DNA from: Saprospiraceae bacterium
GTDB lineage: Bacteria > Bacteroidota > Bacteroidia > Chitinophagales > Saprospiraceae
Assembly (NCBI GenBank): GCA_016787345.1
Contig: JAEUUU010000130.1
Coordinates: 1 to 64,000 of the forward strand
Length of the DNA: 64,000 nt
Direction of reading: 5' to 3'
Positions 32,398-39,627 of this stretch are shown here, piece by piece. The stretch's first letter is position 1. Each line of letters begins with the position of its first letter. The notes beneath the pieces were generated by a model that saw only the letters and a program-made list of their open reading frames with translations, was not told where the DNA came from and searched no databases. A program made the position numbers and the translations under genes.

Positions 32398-33079
32398 TAA
32401 AGGATGTTCTTTGAATTTTTGAAAGTGTTCAACCTATGAAACTCTGCGTAGTATGTCACAAGCCTTTGAGCGCGCAAAAACAAAAATTTTGCAGTAATTC
32501 ATGTAAGCAAAAAGAACATTACGATCGCCTGAAATTGCAAACCAATACTTATCATTCTCAAACAATACGATCATTGATAAGAAAAATCAAGTTGGTTGAA
32601 ATGTTAGGAGGTAAATGTTCAAGATGTGGCTACAATGCCAATTTATCTGCATTGCATTTTCATCACCGGGATCATTTAGAGAAATCCTTTAAGCTAGATG
32701 TTAGAGTACTCTCGAATAAAAGGTGGGAGTTTATTTTGACTGAGGCAAGAAAATGTGATTTGCTTTGCGCCAATTGTCATGCAGAAGTTCATAATCCTGA
32801 ACTCACTTTTGAAAATGTTCAAAAAATTATCCACGGTGCCTCCCACCGGAAACGGCGGGATGAGCAGGGGGTTAATTCAGGGAACTCTTAAACTTGCCAA
32901 AGCAGGAATGACAACCCTGAGCCAAGTCCGGCGAAAAGTCATTACAGTAACCGGGAAGGTGCAGAGACTAAAGGGTGAGGAGACTGACCAATAAGCCCTT
33001 CGCGAACGCCCCCCGCCTAAGTCCTTACAGGATATGGCGATGATATAGTCCTACCCCATCGCGAAAGCGTTGGAAGGTG
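32398..33079 (+). ncRNA. Group I self-splicing intron in tRNA(CAU)
   Basis: The 682-nt intron follows a T at the 5' splice site and ends in G at 33079, both group I hallmarks. Conserved core elements appear in order: P (TTAATTCAGGGAACTC, about 32871-32886), Q (AACCCTGAGCCAAGTCC, about 32913-32929), R (GTGCAGAGACTAAA, 32960-32973) and S (ATGATATAGTCC, about 33040-33051). The spacing from Q to R and R to S is normal. An HNH endonuclease gene occupies the 5' half and runs into the P element. Group I introns in tRNA anticodon loops are known in cyanobacteria and proteobacteria; one in this phylum with an HNH gene seems less usual. Confidence 0.88.
32436..32891 (+). CDS. HNH homing endonuclease encoded in the group I intron
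   Basis: This 151-residue protein has an N-terminal zinc-finger-like CxxC...CxxxC (C4, C7, C19, C23) and an HNH domain with C61/C64, H76-H77 and LLCANCHAEVH (C111, N113, C114, H115, H119). Such enzymes cut intron-less alleles and promote intron homing. The gene is AT-rich compared with the host. Its last 20 or so bases overlap the P element of the ribozyme core, so the C-terminal residues are constrained by RNA structure. No clear ribosome-binding site is seen. Confidence 0.82.
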   Translation: MKLCVVCHKPLSAQKQKFCSNSCKQKEHYDRLKLQTNTYHSQTIRSLIRKIKLVEMLGGKCSRCGYNANLSALHFHHRDHLEKSFKLDVRVLSNKRWEFILTEARKCDLLCANCHAEVHNPELTFENVQKIIHGASHRKRRDEQGVNSGNS

Positions 33080-33122
33080 AATCAGATGGTCGCGGGTTCA
33101 ATCCCTGCTGGGCCCACAAAAG

Positions 33123-33155
33123 AAAACCTCCGACGGCAGGCGCCGCGGAGGTTTT
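33123..33155. terminator. Intrinsic terminator after the tRNA gene, possibly bidirectional
   Basis: A perfect 10-bp stem AAAACCTCCG / CGGAGGTTTT (33123-33132 with 33146-33155) with a 13-nt loop ends in T's on both strands. It can stop the tRNA transcript and, in the other direction, that of the DUF3108 gene ending at 33186. Confidence 0.75.
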
Positions 33156-33185
33156 GCTTTTGGAGCGTAAAGGGGGGGATTGGCT

Positions 33186-34034
33186 TTATTTCACTTTTGC
33201 GGTGAAGTCGTATTTCAGGCCGCGATATTCCTTGATGACCATTTTTACCGAACCCACCGACACCGGCGACTCGATCAGGAGTGGGATGCGGTTCTGGTCG
33301 TCGGATACCCAGACGGTCATTTTGGTGTCTTCGTCAAACGTGTTGCCGGCGATGACGTCGGGCTGGAATTTGAGGGTGTTGTAACGGCCCATGCCGTACA
33401 CTTTTTTGCGCGCGTCTTTGCCCATGTAGCGCATTTTCAGGGGAAACTCCTCCTGATCCATAAAAATCCGGAACGGCACGGCCGTACCCGGCGCCTGGCT
33501 GGCAAAGTCGATGGTGCGCAGGTTGTACAGGCTTGAGAGCACGTCGTGCACGCAGTCGGTGACGCCGTGTTCGGTTTTTTTCTCGGCTTCTCCGCGTTTG
33601 GGCGAACGCCAGACGGTCATTTTTCGGCCGCTCTGGTTGAAGGCTATTTTTTCAAAAATATGGTAGTCGCCTTCGTTGACCTCGCGTTCGGAATAGTTGG
33701 GCAAAAGGGTGTTTTTATCCACCCAGGAATCGTAGCGGTCTTTAACGGTAAAAAACCATTCGTACGACTCGTAGGTTTTGCCGATTGCCTGGTAGTGGTA
33801 CTGGGCGCCTTCGTCCCATACTTTAAACGTCACCTCGCCGGCAGGCACCCACACGAAGTTGAGGTTGTAGTAAATTTTGTAGGTGAGTACCTCGCCGTTC
33901 TGGAAAGTGTTGTTGGTAGAGCGGCAGGGTTCGAAATTCTGAATGGTTGTTTCGACGGGTTGTTGCGCGTGCGGCTGCACGAATGCCATGCTGAACAGGC
34001 ACAGAACCGGGGCGAAAAATTTGAATGCCTTCAT
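33186..34034 (-). CDS. Exported DUF3108 domain protein
   Basis: The start at 34034 (MKAFKFFAPVLCLFSMAF) gives a 282-residue protein with a signal peptide, and its ATG overlaps the stop of the upstream flippase gene in an ATGA arrangement, implying translational coupling. The frame is open further upstream, but that part lies inside the flippase gene. The mature region matches the DUF3108 pattern (NGEVLTYKIYYNLNFVWVPA, EVTFKVWD, VTDCVHDVLSSLYNLRTID, MTVWVSDDQNRIPLLIES), a family of periplasmic beta-rich proteins of unknown function. Confidence 0.85.
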   Translation of the reverse strand: MKAFKFFAPVLCLFSMAFVQPHAQQPVETTIQNFEPCRSTNNTFQNGEVLTYKIYYNLNFVWVPAGEVTFKVWDEGAQYHYQAIGKTYESYEWFFTVKDRYDSWVDKNTLLPNYSEREVNEGDYHIFEKIAFNQSGRKMTVWRSPKRGEAEKKTEHGVTDCVHDVLSSLYNLRTIDFASQAPGTAVPFRIFMDQEEFPLKMRYMGKDARKKVYGMGRYNTLKFQPDVIAGNTFDEDTKMTVWVSDDQNRIPLLIESPVSVGSVKMVIKEYRGLKYDFTAKVK

Positions 34035-35038
34035 ACGGATGAGTCTTTGGCTTTTCTGACGTAAAAGAGAAAAAAGGTACCAAAAAACGCGGGTAAAATC
34101 AGGTTTATTATCCAAAGCCCGAAGGTCGCCGAGAGGCTTGCCGCGGCACTTGCCCCGAATTGCCCCCATAGCGCCACAGCCAGATTGCCGCGGGCAAGCA
34201 ACCCGCTGAGGGGTGGCAGCGGAAGCCCTGTTTGTAACAAAAACAGGAGGGAAATGCCTGCAAACCCGTCAAAAAAGCCGGGAGAAACGCCAAAACAACG
34301 GAGTAGCAAAAAATATTGAAGGCTGTACACCAGGTAGCGGCCGGTAGCCCAGGCTGCCTGCCACGCGAGGTCGGAACGGCTTACTTCGGGCCAGTGTTGC
34401 GTATCAACTTTAACGAGCCGTTTAAGACGTTTAACAATCCGGTATTGCCGCAACCGGACACGTGCACGCGGGAGGTTCAGGTATGCCAGCCAAAGCAATA
34501 TCAGTCCGCAGTAGGCCGGTAACACAGCATGATCAAGCCAGGCGGTGCCTGGCCAATCCAGCCGGTGGCTCAACCACAACAAACCGGCCGTACCGCCCGA
34601 AACCAGCACCAGCACTTGTGCAAAGTTGCCCAATACCGTGGCGCCCGCGGCAAACCAGCGGTTTTCAGGCTGCACAAACAACACGCGCCCGCCGTATTCG
34701 CCCACCCGGTTGGGGGTGAAAAGGGAAACTGCCACGCCGGCCATAACCGCCTGTCCGGCTCGGGGCAGACTCATAGCTTCGGTGCGCATAATCAGGCTCC
34801 GCCATTTACATACTTCGACCCACCAATTTAGCGGCATGAGCGCCAGCGCGCCAGACAGCAACCACCACGAACCGCCGGAGAAAGGCGCAATAGCGTACAA
34901 AAACGCTTCCCCCGGGGCCTGAGTCGCCAGTTCGTACAACAAGCCTGCTGCCAACAAGGCAGGCAGCAGGCGGTGGATCAGGAAAGCGCGGCCCGAATAT
35001 ATTTTCTTCCAGGCGGTGCCCGGCAGCGACACGTTCAT
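34031..35038 (-). CDS. Lysylphosphatidylglycerol synthase TM region/UPF0104-like flippase-fold membrane protein
   Basis: The start at 35038 (MNVSLPGTAWKKIYSGRAFL) is chosen over an open frame extending to 35242 that would overlap the OmpA gene. The 335-residue product has about eight hydrophobic segments and motifs of the LPG-synthase TM-region family (VCKWRSLI, SLFTPNRVGEYGGRVL, LGNFAQVLVLVSGG, QTGLPLPPLSGLLARGNLAV). Such domains move lipids or polyprenyl-linked substrates, but no soluble synthase domain is present, so the substrate is unknown. It overlaps the DUF3108 gene by 4 bp. Confidence 0.8.
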   Translation of the reverse strand: MNVSLPGTAWKKIYSGRAFLIHRLLPALLAAGLLYELATQAPGEAFLYAIAPFSGGSWWLLSGALALMPLNWWVEVCKWRSLIMRTEAMSLPRAGQAVMAGVAVSLFTPNRVGEYGGRVLFVQPENRWFAAGATVLGNFAQVLVLVSGGTAGLLWLSHRLDWPGTAWLDHAVLPAYCGLILLWLAYLNLPRARVRLRQYRIVKRLKRLVKVDTQHWPEVSRSDLAWQAAWATGRYLVYSLQYFLLLRCFGVSPGFFDGFAGISLLFLLQTGLPLPPLSGLLARGNLAVALWGQFGASAAASLSATFGLWIINLILPAFFGTFFLFYVRKAKDSSV

Positions 35039-35073
35039 GGCGCTAAAATACAGGCCGGCGCCTGCAATCCGCC

Positions 35074-35111
35074 TGAAGAAAAAATGGGCAACCCCGAAAC
35101 GGGATTGCCCA
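35074..35111 (-). terminator. Intrinsic terminator of the OmpA-family gene
   Basis: On the minus strand TGGGCAATCCCG / CGGGGTTGCCCA (35111-35100 with 35096-35085) forms a 12-bp stem with one wobble and a TTT loop, followed by a TTTTTTCTTC tract. It lies 31 bp after the OmpA stop. Confidence 0.85.
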
Positions 35112-35141
35112 CTGGCATGCAAGAGAATTGCCGGGCTGGAA

Positions 35142-36602
35142 TTAGTAGCCACCGGCGTTGTTGCCACCGAATTTGCCTTTGCCGGCTTCTTTACCTTCCG
35201 GGCGGGCTTGTTCGGTTTCGCTGCCGGCAACCTTGAACTCAACGCGACGGTTGGTGTAGTTTGCGCCTTTGGCAGCCACGATGTTGTTCATTTCGCCACC
35301 ATAGTTGAGGATCAGACGGTCGCGGGCGATGCCGTGCTGGCTGACCAGGTATTCGATAGCGGATTTTGCGCGGTTGTACGACAACACGTTGTTGTAGCCT
35401 TCGGAACCGGAAGCGTCGGTGTAACCCGTAGCCACCACTTTGATCGAAGGATTAGCTTTCATCACCTGGGCGATCTGGTACAGGCTGGTGTACTGGTCGC
35501 GCTTGATGGAGTAGCTGTTGTTGTCGAAGTTGACCATCGGGAAGAACCAGTTCATTTTCACTTCCGGCAGTTTGAAGTTGGCCAGTTTCGCGTCAACGAT
35601 ACGGTTCACGTCGGCTTCGGTGATGGGTTTGGGCACTTGGGCCACACCCATTTTGTCGACCGAGTAGCCCGGGGGCGAGTACGGTTCTTTGTCCTGGTAG
35701 TCGGGCACTTTGTCCATGTCGCTGTCGAGCGTCACGCCGCGGGTATCTACGCGGGCGTTGGCCGGGCTGTTGACTTCCTGGTCGATCGCGTCGATGATGC
35801 CGTCGCTGTCGGTGTCGGTCGGGTCGTACACGGGGCGTGCTTCGAGGGCAGCGAGTGCGTCGTTGGTCATCGCCATCGGGTTGGCCCAGTAGAGCGGTTC
35901 AGCTTTTTTAGCGCCGGTCTTCTTGTCTTTGCCGCCGAGGTTGAAGTTGAGGCTCAGGTGCGGGTAGTGCAGGAAGTCGCGGTAGGTCGTACCCGAGCTG
36001 CGGGCGTTGTCGTCGCCGTCGAGGAAGTCGGCGCGGGCGCCGAACGGCGAGTGTACGGTGTACTCGATACCGAGGTTCATTTTCGGGCTGAAGCGGAAAG
36101 CGAGGCCGGCGCCTACTTCGAAGTGGCCGGTGAGTTCGCCGTCGTAAGTACCGCTTTTCAACGAGCCGTCGGCCTGGAGGATGTTTTCGTAGTCGGTTTC
36201 AAACTGGTTGGCGCCGACGCCGATGATACCATTGACCAGGATTTTGCGATAGGGCTTGTTGAAACGGATGTTGTTCAACGCAACAACGAGTTGGCCGCTA
36301 CCGGAGATCCAGGAGGTCTCGGACGTGCGGCTGTCGTTTTCGCCTTCGTTTTTCATGCTGGCGTACAATGCGGAAACGCGTACGGAGAAGACCTGGTCGA
36401 GCGATTTGCGCACGTGCAGGCCACCGCCGAAGCCGGGGAATTTCGGATCAAGGTCGCCAATGATAAAAGGCGTACCAGCGTGAATGCCCAATTCCCACTG
36501 GTCAGCGGGTGTCAGCGAGCGGTATCCGCCGGCATCCTGGGCATTCAAACCGAGGGCAGCGCTGATAAAGAGGATAAAAAGTGCAATTTTTCTCACTGTC
36601 AT
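35142..36602 (-). CDS. OmpA-family outer membrane protein with thrombospondin type 3-like repeats
   Basis: This 486-residue protein has a signal peptide (MTVRKIALFILFISAALGLN, cleavage near AQDA). Residues 25-240 look like an eight-stranded outer-membrane barrel (ELGIHAGTPFIIGDLDPKFP, NLGIEYTVHSPFGARADFLD). Then come calcium-binding-type repeats (DPTDTDSDGIIDAIDQEV, DSDMDKVPDYQD) and a C-terminal OmpA domain (VVATGYTDASGSEGYNNVLS, NRAKSAIEYLVSQHGI, NRRVEFKVAG), which contacts peptidoglycan. It ends in a Gly/Asn-rich tail. It has its own promoter and terminator, so it is likely a monocistronic, well-expressed envelope protein. Confidence 0.92.
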   Translation of the reverse strand: MTVRKIALFILFISAALGLNAQDAGGYRSLTPADQWELGIHAGTPFIIGDLDPKFPGFGGGLHVRKSLDQVFSVRVSALYASMKNEGENDSRTSETSWISGSGQLVVALNNIRFNKPYRKILVNGIIGVGANQFETDYENILQADGSLKSGTYDGELTGHFEVGAGLAFRFSPKMNLGIEYTVHSPFGARADFLDGDDNARSSGTTYRDFLHYPHLSLNFNLGGKDKKTGAKKAEPLYWANPMAMTNDALAALEARPVYDPTDTDSDGIIDAIDQEVNSPANARVDTRGVTLDSDMDKVPDYQDKEPYSPPGYSVDKMGVAQVPKPITEADVNRIVDAKLANFKLPEVKMNWFFPMVNFDNNSYSIKRDQYTSLYQIAQVMKANPSIKVVATGYTDASGSEGYNNVLSYNRAKSAIEYLVSQHGIARDRLILNYGGEMNNIVAAKGANYTNRRVEFKVAGSETEQARPEGKEAGKGKFGGNNAGGY

Positions 36603-36686
36603 AGGGTCACGACTTTAGTGAAGAGATGTTGTTGTCTAGTGTTAATAAAACAGTTATGCTTTCGAATTAAAAGTTCAATTCAGCGG

Positions 36687-36694
36687 CAAAAATA
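36687..36694 (-). promoter_or_regulatory. Probable -7 element of the OmpA gene promoter
   Basis: TATTTTTG on the minus strand fits TAnnTTTG and lies about 85 nt before the start codon at 36602, leaving a normal-length leader. The -33 element is weak. Confidence 0.4.
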
Positions 36695-36831
36695 GCGTTC
36701 GGAAACGTGAAAGTGCAGCAGGAAGACCAATTTGTGTTAAAAATCATCATTCTTCCTGAGTACCAAACAGTTGGCTCGCTATTCGCCCGTTTGTTATGTC
36801 AGCCGATTGTCATAATTTTTATATACAAAAA

Positions 36832-38067
36832 TTAAGCCATCAACTTCTTTAACGCCAAATATAATGCATTATGTGAAATTTTATTTGGCAAATCACTGAT
36901 TCTTCTAATTTGTTCCAAAGCTTGCCGGATCGTATTGGACGTATCGGTAAAAATGGCGCGGTCGGTCATCTGTACATCGGGCTGCATGAGGTAGGCAAAT
37001 ACCCGTGCCATGCCGCAATTGGACACAAAATCGGGGATAACGGCCGTGTGCTCGTCGGCAAACCGGGCGGTGGGCCCGAAAAACACACCGTCGTCGACAA
37101 AAGGTACGTTGGCGCCGCAGGCGATGACTTCCACGCCGCCGGCGAGCAGGGCGTCGACCTGTGCGCGTGTGACGAGTTTGGATGCCGCGCCGGGGATAAA
37201 AATATCGGCGCCAAGGCTCCAGATGCGTTCGTTGACGGTGTTGAACGGCAACATGTTGGCCGCATTGAGGCGGTTGCCGTCTTTGTTGTTGAACAGCACC
37301 TTGATCTCGTCGAGCGAATACCCTTCGGGATTGATCAGGCCGCCGTCGCGGTCGATGATGCCGATAATCCGGGCGCCTTCCTTGGCCAGATAACAAGCCG
37401 CTGCCGAGGCCACGTTGCCCCAGCCCTGGATGATGGCGGTTTTGCCCATCACCGAGCTGTGCCGGAACAGGTCGTAATAATGCCGGACGGATTCGGCCAC
37501 GCCGTAGCCGGTAATGAGGTCGGCCACGGCATGCCGGGCGCTGCCGCCCTCGGGCACGAAAGCGGGATCTTCCACCGGTTTGGTGCAGCCGTAGCGCAAC
37601 TGCCCGATAATGTTGATCTTCTGGCCCTCGGTAGGTTTGAAATGCCCCACGACAATGCCCTCCTGCGGATGCCAGAGGCCGAGATCTTCGGTGATGGGCA
37701 CCACGTCTTTTAGTTCGTCGACATTGAGGTCGCCACCGGTGCCATAGTAGTTTTTGAGAATGGGCAACACGGCCTTGTACCAGCGGGTGAGCACTTCGAC
37801 GCGGCGCGGGTCGGCGGGGTCGAAATTGATCCCGCTTTTGGCGCCACCGATATCGGGACCGCATACGCTGAACTTGATTTCCATCACTTTGGCCAGCGAA
37901 ACGACCTCTTCGCGGGTCAGGCCCTTGCGCATACGGGTGCCGCCCCCGGCAGCGCCGTTGCGCAGCGAATTTATGACGATCCAGCCCTCTGCGCCGGTTT
38001 CGGCGTCGTGCCATTCAAAGACGACTTCGGGCTTTTTGTCTTTGTAGCGGGTAAGCAATTCTTCCAT
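36832..38067 (-). CDS. Glu/Leu/Phe/Val (GLFV) family dehydrogenase
   Basis: The start at 38067 (MEELLTRYKDKKPEVVFEWH) gives a 411-residue protein. The frame is open to 38466, but the extra residues are translated from an intergenic repeat. Visible are GGGTRMRKGLTREEV, the catalytic-domain GPDIGGAKSGINFDP with its conserved Lys, and a Rossmann site (TAIIQGWGNVASAAACYLAK). The enzyme reversibly deaminates an amino acid, with NAD(P). Which of Glu, Leu, Val or Phe is preferred cannot be read with certainty; the short N-terminus and ETGAEGWIVINS recall glutamate-type members in Bacteroidota. Confidence 0.88.
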   Translation of the reverse strand: MEELLTRYKDKKPEVVFEWHDAETGAEGWIVINSLRNGAAGGGTRMRKGLTREEVVSLAKVMEIKFSVCGPDIGGAKSGINFDPADPRRVEVLTRWYKAVLPILKNYYGTGGDLNVDELKDVVPITEDLGLWHPQEGIVVGHFKPTEGQKINIIGQLRYGCTKPVEDPAFVPEGGSARHAVADLITGYGVAESVRHYYDLFRHSSVMGKTAIIQGWGNVASAAACYLAKEGARIIGIIDRDGGLINPEGYSLDEIKVLFNNKDGNRLNAANMLPFNTVNERIWSLGADIFIPGAASKLVTRAQVDALLAGGVEVIACGANVPFVDDGVFFGPTARFADEHTAVIPDFVSNCGMARVFAYLMQPDVQMTDRAIFTDTSNTIRQALEQIRRISDLPNKISHNALYLALKKLMA

Positions 38068-38171
38068 GTTGTGGTGGTGTTGGTCAGGGCGTTTTTCCCC
38101 TTTTTCAAAAGCGGCGCAAAAGTAGACAAAAGCGGGCGGGATTGCGGGTGAGCAAAAGCTTTTACTTTTAC

Positions 38172-38399
38172 GTGTTTGATTGCACGCAGAGACGCAGAGG
38201 GACCGTATTGTTTTTTGTCTCACGCAAAGTCGCAAAGCGCGCAAAGAGGGAGTGCCGCTTCGCGGCGGTGTTTGATTGCACGCAGAGACGCAGAGGGACC
38301 GTATTGTTTTTTGTCTCACGCAAAGTCGCAAAGCGCGCAAAGGAAGAAACGGGATTTCTCTGCATCTCTGCGTGCAATCAAACACCGCCGCGAAGCGGC
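38172..38399. repeat. Two 75-bp direct repeats plus a 35-bp inverted repeat
   Basis: Copies at 38172-38246 and 38268-38342 are identical as read (96-bp period; cores CACGCAGAGACGCAGAGGG and CACGCAAAGTCGCAAAGCGC). A perfect 35-bp inverted repeat pairs 38254-38288 with 38365-38399. Related sequence recurs at 57377-57470. This gap of about 415 bp between divergent genes otherwise shows no gene. Confidence 0.85.
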
Positions 38400-38483
38400 T
38401 ACACATCTTTGCACCCTCCGCGTGACATAAAACCTCCGCCCCGCTGCGTGAAACCATAAATCGCATACTTAGTCACAGAAATC

Positions 38484-39584
38484 ATGTTGCAAAACTGGCT
38501 CAAACCCCTCACCGCCACCTTTTTCAAATCGGTCGAACAATTGCCCGCGCACAGCCTGGGCAAAAACCTGCTCGCTTTTCGCGACCAGCTGCCCGATCTC
38601 AAAAAAGTGCGCGCCGTACTGATCGGACTCGACGAAAAGGAAGCCAACGAAATCCGTCAGGCCCTGTACCGCACCGTCAATATTTTCCCGCCCGGCGCCA
38701 TTGCCGACCTGGGCAACCTGCGCAAAGCCGACGCCGCGCAACTCATTCCCGTCGTGTACGAGTTGCTCAGCGGCAAGGTCGCCCCCATCCTGATCGGCGG
38801 CCCCGGCAGTCTGGCCCCGGCGCAGTTTCTGGCGTATCAGGAAGCCAAGGCCCTGGCCAACCTGGCCGTGGTCGACGAACGCCCGCGCTTTACGCTCGAC
38901 AAGAAGAAGCCCGATGCCTACGACCCGCTCCTGCTGCCGCGCCACCCCTTGCTTTTTCACTTCGAGCTGATTGGTTATCAGGTGCATCAGACGCCGCCGG
39001 CCATCCTGGATTTTTTACAACAACAACATTTCGACGCCATTCGACTGGGCAAAACCCGCGCTGCCCTCGAAGAAACCGAACCCCTGATCCGCGACGCCGA
39101 CCTGATGTGTTTTCACCTCGGTGCGCTCAAACAAAGCGAAGCGCCGGGCGTCGAAAATGCCTCTCCCTCCGGCTATTTTCTCGAAGAAGCCTGCCAACTC
39201 TGCCGGTACGCGGGCATGAGCGACAAACTGACGTCTTTCGGGGTGTACGATTTTCGCCGCGAGCTCGACCGCGACGGCCAGACGGCCCAGGCGGCGGCAC
39301 AACTGGTCTGGTATTTCCTCGATGGTCTGTTTGGCCGCAAAGGCGATTTCCCGGCCTCGAAAGACGGCCTGACGGAATACATCGTCGATTCACGCAAGCA
39401 CCATTTTCAGCTCACTTTCTGGCGCAGCAACCGCACCGGTCGCTGGTGGATGCAGGTGCCCGTCAATGAAAAACGCAAATACCAGCGCCACCGGCTTATC
39501 CCCTGCTCTTACCTCGATTACCAGGCGGCCTGTCGGGAGGAACTGCCGGAGCGTTTGTTTTATGCGTTGAAACGGTTTGGATAA
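38484..39584 (+). CDS. Arginase/formimidoylglutamase-fold protein lacking metal ligands
   Basis: This 366-residue protein resembles the formimidoylglutamase/arginase-like proteins common in Bacteroidota (GVENASPSGYFLEEACQLCR, YAGMSDKLTSFGVYDFRREL, DRDGQTAQAAAQLVWYFLDG). In active ureohydrolases a GGxH motif and a DxHxD motif hold the two Mn ions. Here the equivalent places read GGPGS (105-109) and VVDERPRF (129-136), without those His and Asp ligands. I infer a pseudoenzyme with another function. The residues after 300 (LTFWRSNRTGRWWMQVPVNE, then KYQRHRLIPCSYLDYQAA) are an extra C-terminal segment of the family. Confidence 0.82.
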   Translation: MLQNWLKPLTATFFKSVEQLPAHSLGKNLLAFRDQLPDLKKVRAVLIGLDEKEANEIRQALYRTVNIFPPGAIADLGNLRKADAAQLIPVVYELLSGKVAPILIGGPGSLAPAQFLAYQEAKALANLAVVDERPRFTLDKKKPDAYDPLLLPRHPLLFHFELIGYQVHQTPPAILDFLQQQHFDAIRLGKTRAALEETEPLIRDADLMCFHLGALKQSEAPGVENASPSGYFLEEACQLCRYAGMSDKLTSFGVYDFRRELDRDGQTAQAAAQLVWYFLDGLFGRKGDFPASKDGLTEYIVDSRKHHFQLTFWRSNRTGRWWMQVPVNEKRKYQRHRLIPCSYLDYQAACREELPERLFYALKRFG

Positions 39585-39627
39585 ACGCCTGAGAAGGCTT
39601 CGACCCATTGCAGGTTCGGCTTTTTTT

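Larger units (their letters stand above)
32361..33116 (+). tRNA. tRNA(CAU), probably Ile2, split by a group I intron
   Basis: Exon 1 is 32361-32397 and exon 2 is 33080-33116, giving a 74-nt tRNA: acceptor GGGCCCA pairs with TGGGCCC, D arm GCTC/GAGC, anticodon loop CTCATAA, T arm GCGGG TTCAATC CCTGC, discriminator A, with CCA not encoded. The anticodon CAT is at 32395-32397 and the intron follows it directly (between positions 36 and 37). The first pair is G-C, so it is not an initiator. C4-G69 and C5-G68 agree with the lysidine-synthetase determinants known for tRNA-Ile2, so Ile(CAU) is preferred over elongator Met. A G27/A43 mismatch sits at the base of the anticodon stem. Confidence 0.85.

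Noticed and set aside
32361-33116. Two unrelated tRNA fragments or a tRNA pseudogene
   Set aside because: The halves join to a complete cloverleaf exactly at group I splice boundaries, and all intron core elements are present.
38172-38342. Possible CRISPR or coding extension of the GLFV dehydrogenase
   Set aside because: Only two copies of 75 bp exist; translated residues are a repeat artefact, and family alignment supports the start at 38067.
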